Origin: Shimwellia blattae DSM 4481 = NBRC 105725
GTDB lineage: Bacteria; Pseudomonadota; Gammaproteobacteria; Enterobacterales; Enterobacteriaceae
Assembly: GCF_000262305.1 (NCBI RefSeq)
Contig: NC_017910.1
Coordinates: 1,798,001-1,862,000 of the forward strand
Direction of reading: 5' to 3'
DNA length: 64,000 nucleotides
The notes below the pieces were generated by a model. The model ran no database searches. It was not told the origin of the DNA and worked only from the letters and a program-made list of their open reading frames with translations. Below, one piece after another: positions 34,844-42,018 of the stretch. Made by a program: the position numbers and the translations under genes. Position 1 is the stretch's first letter; every line of letters starts with the position of its first letter.

Positions 34844-35875
34844 TCATCCTTTTGCTTTAGCGAATGTGAACGGGTGAATAATCGTAAACCAGCTGACTAT
34901 CCAGCTCCCCAGCAGAATACAGGGGACAAACAGCCACCCCTGCCATGAAAACCACGCGGTATTTACCACCGTGTTGCCCAGCATACATCCCCCGGCCAGG
35001 CCGCTGCCGATCCCCATCAGGCCGCCACCTGCCAGGCTGCGCGCCATGGCGGGCCAGCCGGGAAAACGCCAGCGCAGCTCTTCACTTTTCCAGGCGGCCA
35101 GCAGTGCCCCGGCGACGATCCCGGTAAGCAGGTAACCGGCCCAGCCGAAGAACCCGGTATTACCGGTGGTAATCAGTGAGAACAGCTGTGCGCTCGGGCC
35201 GCTTATCCCAAGGCCACCCACCCGGCCAGACGCCAGGCTTGAGGGCCACGCCAGCAGCGCAATAAGCCCGATAAGCAGTGCGCTGAAAAACGGGTGCCAG
35301 CGGGCTTCAAACAGCCAGTGCGCCAGCCCCTGTTTACGCGGGGCCAGTTGCGCTACCGGCGGGGTTTTACGGCTCAGATGGCGCCAGACCAGCCAGCCGG
35401 TGAGCAGGCTCAGGGCGCATACCGCATACCAGGGGGAGATGCCAAACGTCTGAGGCAGGGAGGCGTGGCTAATGGCGGGGCCATTGAGCGGGGCAAAGAG
35501 CGACTTACCCTGAGGCTGGCGAATGTACCAGCTGGAGACCACAAAACCGACGACCGCCACGATACTGCCGGCTAATCCTTCCGCCGCCCGATACCAGGCC
35601 CCGGTTGAGCAGGATCCTGCCAGCCCCATCCCCAGGCCGAACATCAGGCCGCCACACAGGGTCGCCAGCCAGTGAAACGCGCCAGCAGGCAGCTGCGCCC
35701 AGCCCAGTTCGATAAACGCGAACAGGCCGATACTTTGCAGGGTGATGATAATCAGCATGGCGACAATCATGCGAGTGTCGCGAAACAGGTAGAGGTCACG
35801 AAAGCCGCCAGCCATACAAAAACGGCCGCGCTGCATAATAAAGCCGAGTAAAAATCCCAGAAACAGACCTGTCAT
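34844..35875 (-). CDS. tsuA: TsuA (YeeE), thiosulfate transporter
   Basis: The protein is 343 aa with about nine hydrophobic segments. The two internally similar halves each have a conserved Cys motif: MQRGRFCMAGGFRD near the N-terminus, GLAGSCSTGAWYR, and GLAGGCMLGNTVV near the C-terminus. These Cys line the path of thiosulfate in the YeeE family. It matches E. coli YeeE in length and motifs. The pair with tsuB is at yeeED elsewhere in E. coli, so its place here after yoaE is different. Confidence 0.92.
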   Translation of the reverse strand: MTGLFLGFLLGFIMQRGRFCMAGGFRDLYLFRDTRMIVAMLIIITLQSIGLFAFIELGWAQLPAGAFHWLATLCGGLMFGLGMGLAGSCSTGAWYRAAEGLAGSIVAVVGFVVSSWYIRQPQGKSLFAPLNGPAISHASLPQTFGISPWYAVCALSLLTGWLVWRHLSRKTPPVAQLAPRKQGLAHWLFEARWHPFFSALLIGLIALLAWPSSLASGRVGGLGISGPSAQLFSLITTGNTGFFGWAGYLLTGIVAGALLAAWKSEELRWRFPGWPAMARSLAGGGLMGIGSGLAGGCMLGNTVVNTAWFSWQGWLFVPCILLGSWIVSWFTIIHPFTFAKAKG

Positions 35876-36460
35876 ATGGGAGTATCTCCAGATTGTGGTA
35901 ATGCTAACTAAAGTCGCACATAAAATGTGGGCATGGATGGTAGCACGGTCAGCGCCGGTTTACATACTATTTATGTTGGGTGGGGGGCCGATCTGGTAGT
36001 AACAGCACGGGCCGAGGGGGGGGGTATACCCGACTCAAGCTATTAACAGACTTGAGAATGATGCAGATTGCCAGGGGGCCGGGTGTAATGTTGCAACTGA
36101 TACGTCTGTATATGATGGTAAACGATTAAATTAGATTATCGGAAAATCCAGTAAATAGAATAGATAAATATTTTTCTAATTATAAAAAATACCCCAGATA
36201 AGTTATTGATAATGCGCATGGAGCATATATTTGGCATGGCAGTCAACAATGTTTATCTGCGCGGGAAGACTGTTTGTTGTCGTGTTTGTTATCGGGGAAG
36301 ATAGTTTTAAACTGATATTATGATCGGGTTGATACTCTGGGGGTGTCTTTTATGGTATTGATTTATTTGTTTTTTATTGGTGTGCATTAGTCTGAATATC
36401 CCGGGGGAAATACTAATGATATTTACTTGATCTGAAATTAAACCATTTACAGGAGAGAGT
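35876..36460. other. AT-rich intergenic region without a supported gene
   Basis: These 585 bases contain no convincing reading frame. Near 36016-36024 there is a run of nine G, and 36033-36057 can form a hairpin with arms ACTCAAG and CTTGAG. From about 36100 the base composition becomes clearly AT-rich, unlike the backbone on either side, which suggests the edge of acquired DNA. An AGGAG ribosome site at the right end serves the next gene. Confidence 0.6.
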
Positions 36461-36847
36461 ATGTTTAAGCCTGATAGTGTTATTTTGTACGTTGACAATG
36501 TAGACGTTAGTACCGAATTTTACACGGTTATTTTTGGTGAAGGCCCTATCGAGGCTTTTCCTGGCTTTTCCGTATTCTCGTTAAAAGATGGTTTTATTTT
36601 AGGGCTGCAAACCAGGCACGATATTGAGCCGAAGCCTCAACCTGCATTTGGCGGATTTGAGTTGTGCCTGAGCGATATCTCGATCGAAGAGGTCGATGCT
36701 ATTTACCACGACTTTAAGACGCGCAATGTTCCGATGGCGCTACAGCCATGCAGGCTGGAGTTTGGCTACACATTTGTGGCGCTTGATCCAGACGGGCACC
36801 GCATACGCCTGTGTGCAACGGACACCAGCGGAATCGAGAGGCTGTAA
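36461..36847 (+). CDS. VOC-fold (glyoxalase/bleomycin-resistance type) protein
   Basis: The protein is 128 aa. It begins DSVILYVDNVDVSTEFYTVIFG, the usual first beta-alpha-beta unit of the VOC superfamily, and ends YTFVALDPDGHRIRLCA, the matching C-terminal unit with a candidate metal-binding His. The family includes dioxygenases, isomerases and drug-binding proteins, so no reaction can be assigned. It has an AGGAG site six bases before the ATG. It precedes the nucleoside cluster in the same direction but lies upstream of the operators, so it may not belong to it. Confidence 0.8.
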   Translation: MFKPDSVILYVDNVDVSTEFYTVIFGEGPIEAFPGFSVFSLKDGFILGLQTRHDIEPKPQPAFGGFELCLSDISIEEVDAIYHDFKTRNVPMALQPCRLEFGYTFVALDPDGHRIRLCATDTSGIERL

Positions 36848-36909
36848 TTTCGGTTAAGCGAGATATTCACAACATCACTCCATCCTGGCGTACTGTGCTT
36901 TTTACTATT

Positions 36910-36927
36910 AAGTCATACGTATGACTT
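36910..36927. promoter_or_regulatory. Operator 1 of the nucleoside cluster
   Basis: AAGTCATACGTATGACTT is a perfect 18-bp palindrome with a central CG, the usual form of a LacI-family operator. Two more copies follow before the adenosylhomocysteinase-like gene. Confidence 0.8.
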
Positions 36928-36950
36928 CTTTGCTATATCCGTCACGTTTT

Positions 36951-36968
36951 AAGTCATACGTATGACGT
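36951..36968. promoter_or_regulatory. Operator 2 of the nucleoside cluster
   Basis: AAGTCATACGTATGACGT differs from operator 1 at one position. Its centre lies 41 bases (about four helical turns) from that of operator 1, on the same face of the helix. Confidence 0.78.
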
Positions 36969-37004
36969 ACTATCCGCATCGGATAAGGAGTGAGACATTC
37001 CGGA

Positions 37005-37022
37005 AAGTCAATCGTATGACCT
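37005..37022. promoter_or_regulatory. Operator 3 of the nucleoside cluster
   Basis: AAGTCAATCGTATGACCT is a degenerate copy 54 bases after operator 2 and 79 bases before the next gene start. It would lie in or near the transcribed leader. Confidence 0.65.
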
Positions 37023-37100
37023 TAATGGTACATGCCTCATGGCTGGTAGGACGTAGAGCCCCGGCTTGTACGTTTTTAATGACATGCTCAGGAGAATACA

Positions 37101-38252
37101 ATGACAAGTCGTATTGAATGGGTTCGCAATAACTGCCGCTTACTGAAACAGCTCTCTGCTGAATACAAAAAAACACAACCTTTTAAGGGGCTGACTATCG
37201 GCACTGGTATCCACCTGGAGCCGAAAACAGTCACTCTTCTGCTGACTCTGAAAGAGGGCGGAGCTCGCGTGGTATCTACCGGTAACCTGAACAGCACGCA
37301 GAAAAGTGCGGTTGATTATCTGCGCGAACACGGTGTGGAAGTCATTGGCGACGTGACGCGAGATAAAACACAGCATCTGAAGTATCTTCAGGCGGTTCTG
37401 GCTGAAAAGCCAGATTTGTTGCTGGATAACGGCGGCGATCTGTTCGCAGAGTATCTGAAGGCACCGTACGACAATCTGAAAGGGGGGACTGAAGAAACCA
37501 CGTCAGGTCGTATGCGTTTGGTTGCGTTGCGCCAGCAACTGAACATGCCGATTCTGGTTATCAATGACAGCCCGATTAAACAGTTTGCGGAAAACGAGCA
37601 TGCGGTTGGTCAGAGTGTTCTCGAGTCATACATGCGCATTACCAACCGCGTGACGAATGGGCAGCGAGTGACTGTTTTTGGATACGGTGCCTGTGGCATG
37701 GGTGTCGCATACAACTTCCGTAGCGCCAACGCGAAGGTCAGCGTTGTGGATACCGATCCGCTGAAACGTCTGCAGGCTCACCTGGATGGATTTGATACCC
37801 CGTCACGTGAGGACGCTATTCGCTCTGCTGATGTGATTATTACCGTGAGTGGTGGGGGCCGTATCATCGGCGGGGAAGACATTCCATTACTGAAAGACGG
37901 TGTGATCCTGGCGAATGCCGGTCACTTCCCGGTTGAAATCGATGTTGATTCGTTTGCCAGAAGTGCGCAGATTGAAAACGCCCATGAGTTTGAAGAAAGC
38001 ATTGCCTCTTATCAAACCAAATCGGGTAAAAACTTTAAAATTATTGCGGAAGGTCACATGTTTAACCTCGCGGGTCCACGCCCGCTTGGGAATTCTATCG
38101 AGTCTATGGATATGGGCTTTGCCCTGCAGTCCCTGTGCCTTGAAGCCGTGGCCCGGGGAAAAGTAAATAACACCCACTGTGTCGTTCCGGTTACGCGTGA
38201 AATTGATGAGAGGGTTGCGAATATGTACATCGATCTGATCTACACCAAATAA
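37101..38252 (+). CDS. Adenosylhomocysteinase-like NAD-dependent protein
   Basis: The protein is 383 aa, shorter than true S-adenosylhomocysteine hydrolase. Family marks are LLLDNGGDL, GGTEETTSGRMRL, LVINDSPIKQFAEN, the NAD site VTVFGYGACGMGVA and NAGHFPVEIDVD. The catalytic Lys in NDSPIK aligns. However, the partner Asp is replaced around FAEN, the C-terminal substrate His region reads NLAGPRPLGNSIES, and the terminal NAD-clamping Lys/Tyr tail is absent. So the NAD-dependent oxidation of a sugar hydroxyl may be kept while the substrate differs. Next to nucleoside transport and hydrolase genes and behind three operators, it probably acts on a nucleoside-like compound. The ribosome site is AGGAG. 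Confidence 0.85.
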   Translation: MTSRIEWVRNNCRLLKQLSAEYKKTQPFKGLTIGTGIHLEPKTVTLLLTLKEGGARVVSTGNLNSTQKSAVDYLREHGVEVIGDVTRDKTQHLKYLQAVLAEKPDLLLDNGGDLFAEYLKAPYDNLKGGTEETTSGRMRLVALRQQLNMPILVINDSPIKQFAENEHAVGQSVLESYMRITNRVTNGQRVTVFGYGACGMGVAYNFRSANAKVSVVDTDPLKRLQAHLDGFDTPSREDAIRSADVIITVSGGGRIIGGEDIPLLKDGVILANAGHFPVEIDVDSFARSAQIENAHEFEESIASYQTKSGKNFKIIAEGHMFNLAGPRPLGNSIESMDMGFALQSLCLEAVARGKVNNTHCVVPVTREIDERVANMYIDLIYTK

Positions 38253-38262
38253 AAGCAAAGGG

Positions 38263-38294
38263 CGGCTCATCTTCTACAGCGATGTGATGAGCCG
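38263..38294 (+). terminator. Hairpin between the adenosylhomocysteinase-like and transporter genes
   Basis: CGGCTCATC pairs with GATGAGCCG (9 bp). No T run follows, so it is more likely a processing or stability element inside an operon than a full terminator. Confidence 0.45.
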
Positions 38295-38442
38295 TCTTAG
38301 CTGGCCGTAATCAATATTTGTCTACCTGGTGGTATCAACGTACCAATATTGTTGGCGCTTATAATCCAAAACCTGACCTGTAGCCAAATAATGCCATCAA
38401 TATGGAATATGAAGCCTATACGCCATACAGACGGGGTTAGCC

Positions 38443-39690
38443 ATGAAAATACAGTCAACACTGAAAATCATGCTATTTTCTCAGTATTTTATCTGGGGAT
38501 GCTGGCTGGTTACCTTCGCCTCCTATGCCATGAGGACGCTTAGCTTTACCGGATCAGAGGTGGGGGTTATTTTTAGCTCTCTGGGGCTTGCGGCAGTGGT
38601 CATGCCTCCGGTCGTGGGGATCATTGCTGATAAATGGATCAGCGCCAATAAAATCTACATTTTTTGCCATATTGTTTCCGCTGCATCGTTGTACGGCATG
38701 TCCGCTATTGCGAATTCAGGTCCCATGTTCTGGATGATATTGCTGAATGCCGTGGCCTATATGCCAACCATTGCGCTGTCCAATACCATCTCCTATTTTT
38801 CTCTGGAAAAAAGTGGACAGGGCGTGATCGATTTCCCCCGTATTCGCATCTGGGGCACGATCGGTTTTATTATTGCGATGTGGCTTATCAGTTTTCTGGG
38901 TTTCGAAGTCAGTCGTAATCAGTTGTATATCGCGTCAGGGGCCTCCGTGTTCCTCGCTCTGTTTTCCCTTTCTTTACCCCGTGTTGTTCCATCTGCAAAA
39001 AGCATGAAAACAACGTGGCTGCAGAAAACCGGGCTGGACGCATTTGTCCTCTTAAGGCAAAAAAATATCGCCGTATTCCTGATTTTTGCGACCCTGCTGG
39101 GGTCTATACTGCAGATTACGAACACGTTCGGTAACCCATTTCTGCATCACCTGGCCGCTCTTCCTGGAGCGGAAAACAGCGTGATCGCTCGTTATCCGTC
39201 GGTTCTGTTGTCCGTTTCTCAGATTTCCGAAGTGGTATTCATTCTGACTATTCCGTTCCTGATGAACAGGCTGGGTCTGAAACGTATCATTCTGCTTAGT
39301 ATGGTCGCCTGGGTAGCCCGGTTTGGTTTGTTCGCCTGGGGAGATTTTACCTCGGTCTCTGGGGTATCAATGCTGCTGCTTTCCATGATCGTCTATGGCT
39401 GTGCCTTCGATTTCTTTAATGTGTCTGGATCGATGTATCTGGCGCGGGTGGCTGGTGAAGAAATGCGGGCCAGTGCGCAGGGACTATTTATGACGATGGT
39501 GAATGGCTTCGGGCTTTATATCGGCTCCATTATCAGTGGTCATGTAATTGATTATTTCACCGTTGATGGGGTGCAAAACTGGTCCTCCTTTTGGCTTGTA
39601 TTTAGCGGCTATGCGCTCGTCCTTGCTGTCGTTTTCTGGTTTGTTTACCGGGAGGAATCGTCGGAGTCAGGCCCGATGTCTTCAGCCTGA
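38443..39690 (+). CDS. Nucleoside:H+ symporter, NupG/XapB-like MFS
   Basis: The protein is 415 aa with 12 hydrophobic segments. MLFSQYFIWGCWLVTFASYA at the N-terminus and the later GCAFDFFNVSGSMYLAR and GLFMTMVNGFGLYIGSIISG are characteristic of the NHS (nucleoside:H+ symporter) family that includes NupG and XapB. It lies 190 bases after the adenosylhomocysteinase-like gene in the same direction and should import the cluster's substrate. It is convergent with the LacI-type regulator; a strong hairpin lies between. Confidence 0.88.
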   Translation: MKIQSTLKIMLFSQYFIWGCWLVTFASYAMRTLSFTGSEVGVIFSSLGLAAVVMPPVVGIIADKWISANKIYIFCHIVSAASLYGMSAIANSGPMFWMILLNAVAYMPTIALSNTISYFSLEKSGQGVIDFPRIRIWGTIGFIIAMWLISFLGFEVSRNQLYIASGASVFLALFSLSLPRVVPSAKSMKTTWLQKTGLDAFVLLRQKNIAVFLIFATLLGSILQITNTFGNPFLHHLAALPGAENSVIARYPSVLLSVSQISEVVFILTIPFLMNRLGLKRIILLSMVAWVARFGLFAWGDFTSVSGVSMLLLSMIVYGCAFDFFNVSGSMYLARVAGEEMRASAQGLFMTMVNGFGLYIGSIISGHVIDYFTVDGVQNWSSFWLVFSGYALVLAVVFWFVYREESSESGPMSSA

Positions 39691-39732
39691 CGGGAACTGT
39701 TTAATTAAGCGGTCTCCATGTTGCAGAGCCGC

Positions 39733-39767
39733 ACTGTATTTCCGGTGCCAGACACCGGAAATACAGT
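39733..39767. terminator. Bidirectional hairpin between transporter and regulator
   Basis: A perfect 15-bp stem ACTGTATTTCCGGTG/CACCGGAAATACAGT with loop CCAGA lies between two convergent genes. The T content after it is low (CTTCAAT), yet the stem is exceptionally stable. Confidence 0.75.
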
Positions 39768-39807
39768 CTTCAATATCAGCCTGGATATTGTGACTGCCAT
39801 TGACCAG

Positions 39808-40875
39808 CTATGCTGGCGAAGACGTTGAATGCCGGACAATCAGTTCCAGCTCAAGGATTTCAGGCTTTGTACGACTGGAATTCCCCAGCACATTTGTAAA
39901 AAACATCCCGAGCGCCATCGTCCCGATATCGGCCGCCGGAATGGACACCGTTGTCAGCTCAGGATACAACATCCGGGCCATTTCAATATCGTTAAATCCG
40001 ACCACAGACATATCTTCCGGTATGCGTAGTCCTGCCTGACGGCAGGCGCGGTAAACTGCACCAGCCAGAAGATCATCGTCGCAAAAGATAGCGGTGACGC
40101 CTGATTTGACCAGACTCATCGCCTTTTCAGTAGCAACATCCAGCTCAAAGGTAGAACCGACATACCAGCGTTTATCTGTGGGAAGATCGTGACGTGCCAC
40201 CTTGTCGGTGAACGCCTTAAAACGGTACCGGAAAAGGGATTTATTGTACTGTGCGGCAAAGTAACCAATTTTTGTATGACCGAGGGAGGTCAGGTGCTGC
40301 AGAACCTGCTCTATCCCGCTATTCGCATTGAGATCGATGTGGCACAGGCTGGTATCTTCAGCCTCGATATAAATGATTTTATTGCCTGTACGGGAAAGGG
40401 TTATTCCCGATGCTTTGTCACAGGCGTAAACGATGCAGCCAGCGATGGTCATACTCTCAATCATCTGAACGATACGCTCAGCCCACAGAGGCTCAGAAGA
40501 GGTATCAACCAGGATCACGGAATAGCCTTTCGATGCCGCCAGCGTCTCCGCTGCATAAAGCACTTCGCCAAAAAAGGGCTGTTTAACATTAGGAACGGCC
40601 AGAGCGATGGTCATGGAAATGCCGGTTCGTAGCGATCGGGCGCTCAGGTTAGGCCGGTATCCCATCCGTCGTGCCGTTTCCTCAACCAGTTGCCGTGTTT
40701 TCAGTGAAACCCGGCCTTCGGATTTACCCGACAGAACCAGCGATACCGTAGACTGAGAAACATTTGCTTCACGGGCTACCTGTTTACTCGTAACCAGTTG
40801 CTCATCGGCTGTAGAATTATCAAAGTGAAAATCAGTATTCTCTTTATTATTCAATTGGTAACATCCATAACGCAT
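39808..40875 (-). CDS. LacI-family repressor of the nucleoside cluster
   Basis: The protein is 355 aa. The helix-turn-helix VTSKQVAREANVSQSTVSLV starts only at residue 28, so the N-terminal extension of about 26 residues is longer than usual; there is no later ATG to shorten it. The hinge helix NLSARSLRTG and the periplasmic-binding-like domain (FFGEVLYAAETLAASKGYSV, AIFCDDDLLAGAVYRA, SVVGFNDIEMARML) follow. It is divergent from the nucleoside hydrolase with one operator between them, so it likely represses itself and both arms of the cluster. The inducer is probably a nucleoside or its product. Confidence 0.93.
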   Translation of the reverse strand: MRYGCYQLNNKENTDFHFDNSTADEQLVTSKQVAREANVSQSTVSLVLSGKSEGRVSLKTRQLVEETARRMGYRPNLSARSLRTGISMTIALAVPNVKQPFFGEVLYAAETLAASKGYSVILVDTSSEPLWAERIVQMIESMTIAGCIVYACDKASGITLSRTGNKIIYIEAEDTSLCHIDLNANSGIEQVLQHLTSLGHTKIGYFAAQYNKSLFRYRFKAFTDKVARHDLPTDKRWYVGSTFELDVATEKAMSLVKSGVTAIFCDDDLLAGAVYRACRQAGLRIPEDMSVVGFNDIEMARMLYPELTTVSIPAADIGTMALGMFFTNVLGNSSRTKPEILELELIVRHSTSSPA

Positions 40876-40922
40876 TGGTTTTTTTCTTGCGGTTGACTAT
40901 CTGCCAGATCGACAATATAGTC

Positions 40923-40940
40923 AAGTCATACGATTGACTT
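40923..40940. promoter_or_regulatory. Operator 4, between the regulator and the nucleoside hydrolase
   Basis: AAGTCATACGATTGACTT matches operators 1-3 with near-perfect symmetry. It lies 48 bases before the regulator start and 70 before the hydrolase start, suited to control both divergent genes. Confidence 0.8.
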
Positions 40941-41009
40941 GCCCGGGATATTTGAGATAAGTGCTGGCTTGTCCGGTACTTTGATACTGAAAAACCTGAT
41001 GGCAACCTT

Positions 41010-41945
41010 ATGAAAGAAAAAATCATCATTGATACCGACCCGGGTCAGGACGATGCAATTGCAATTCTTCTGGCCCTGGCCTGTGAAGAAATTGACGTGC
41101 TGGGGATCACCGCTGTTGCAGGTAATGTTTCTGCAGATCTGACGGAAAAAAATGCCAGAAAAATCTGCGAGCTTGCTGGTCGACATGATCTTCCGGTTTA
41201 TAAAGGCGCAGCGCGACCGCTGCTGAAAACACTTGTCACTGGCGAGCATGTACACGGTAGCAGTGGAATGGATGGCCCTGAACTACCTGAGCCTGTTATG
41301 CCTTCCCGGGAGCAGCATGCTGTTAATTTCATTATTGATACGCTCAGAATACAGCCTGCAGAGCAGGTCACACTCTGTACGCTGGGAGCCCTGACGAATC
41401 TCGCACTGGCGTTTGCGATGGCGCCGGACATCATTCCCAGGGTGAAACGCATCATTATGATGGGGGGGGGATTCTTTGAGGGGGGAAATATCACACCGAC
41501 GGCGGAGTTTAACTTCTTTGTCGACCCTCATGCGGCAAAGGCGGTGTTGAATCTGGGTATCAATATCACTATTGTGCCACTGGATGTCACGCACAAGGTT
41601 CTCACGAATAAAAAACAGATCGCACGCTTCAAAACGCTGAACTCACGCGTGGCCGATGCCTGTGTGGCCCTGATGGAGTACCACGAGCGTTTTGACGTTG
41701 AAAAATACGACAGCAATGGCGGTCCACTTCATGATCCCAATGTTATCGCCTGCCTTCTCCGGCCAGAGTTGTACCGTGGTAAGTACGTGAACGTGGAAAT
41801 TAGTACCGATGCGGGTCTGGCACATGGAATGTCGGTCGTGGACTGGTGGCGGGTGACGGACCGTAAACCTAACGCAACATTCCTCACCAGTGTGGACAGC
41901 GAAGGATTTTTTGATCTGTTATATTCAAAAATAGCATTGTACTGA
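41010..41945 (+). CDS. Inosine-uridine-preferring nucleoside hydrolase family
   Basis: The protein is 311 aa. The calcium/ribose-binding signature IIIDTDPGQDDAIAIL is complete. MMGGGFFEGGNITPTAEFNF and the C-terminal GGPLHDPNVIA carry the remaining active-site residues including the His. The pattern is closest to RihA/RihB. It hydrolyses ribonucleosides to base and ribose in the cytoplasm. The ribosome site is weak. Shared operator with the LacI-type gene ties it to the cluster. It could act on the product of the adenosylhomocysteinase-like enzyme. Confidence 0.93.
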   Translation: MKEKIIIDTDPGQDDAIAILLALACEEIDVLGITAVAGNVSADLTEKNARKICELAGRHDLPVYKGAARPLLKTLVTGEHVHGSSGMDGPELPEPVMPSREQHAVNFIIDTLRIQPAEQVTLCTLGALTNLALAFAMAPDIIPRVKRIIMMGGGFFEGGNITPTAEFNFFVDPHAAKAVLNLGINITIVPLDVTHKVLTNKKQIARFKTLNSRVADACVALMEYHERFDVEKYDSNGGPLHDPNVIACLLRPELYRGKYVNVEISTDAGLAHGMSVVDWWRVTDRKPNATFLTSVDSEGFFDLLYSKIALY

Positions 41946-41982
41946 CCTGTCAGGGCATCAGCCGCATTATTTCCTACCCGAA

Positions 41983-42006
41983 AAAGCCAGGCCGGAGCCT
42001 GGCTTT
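41983..42006. terminator. Bidirectional terminator between nucleoside hydrolase and sdaA
   Basis: AAAGCCAGGC and GCCTGGCTTT form a perfect 10-bp stem with loop CGGA, flanked by A on one side. It marks the right end of the inserted segment. Confidence 0.88.
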
Positions 42007-42018
42007 GCCGTTGTGCGG

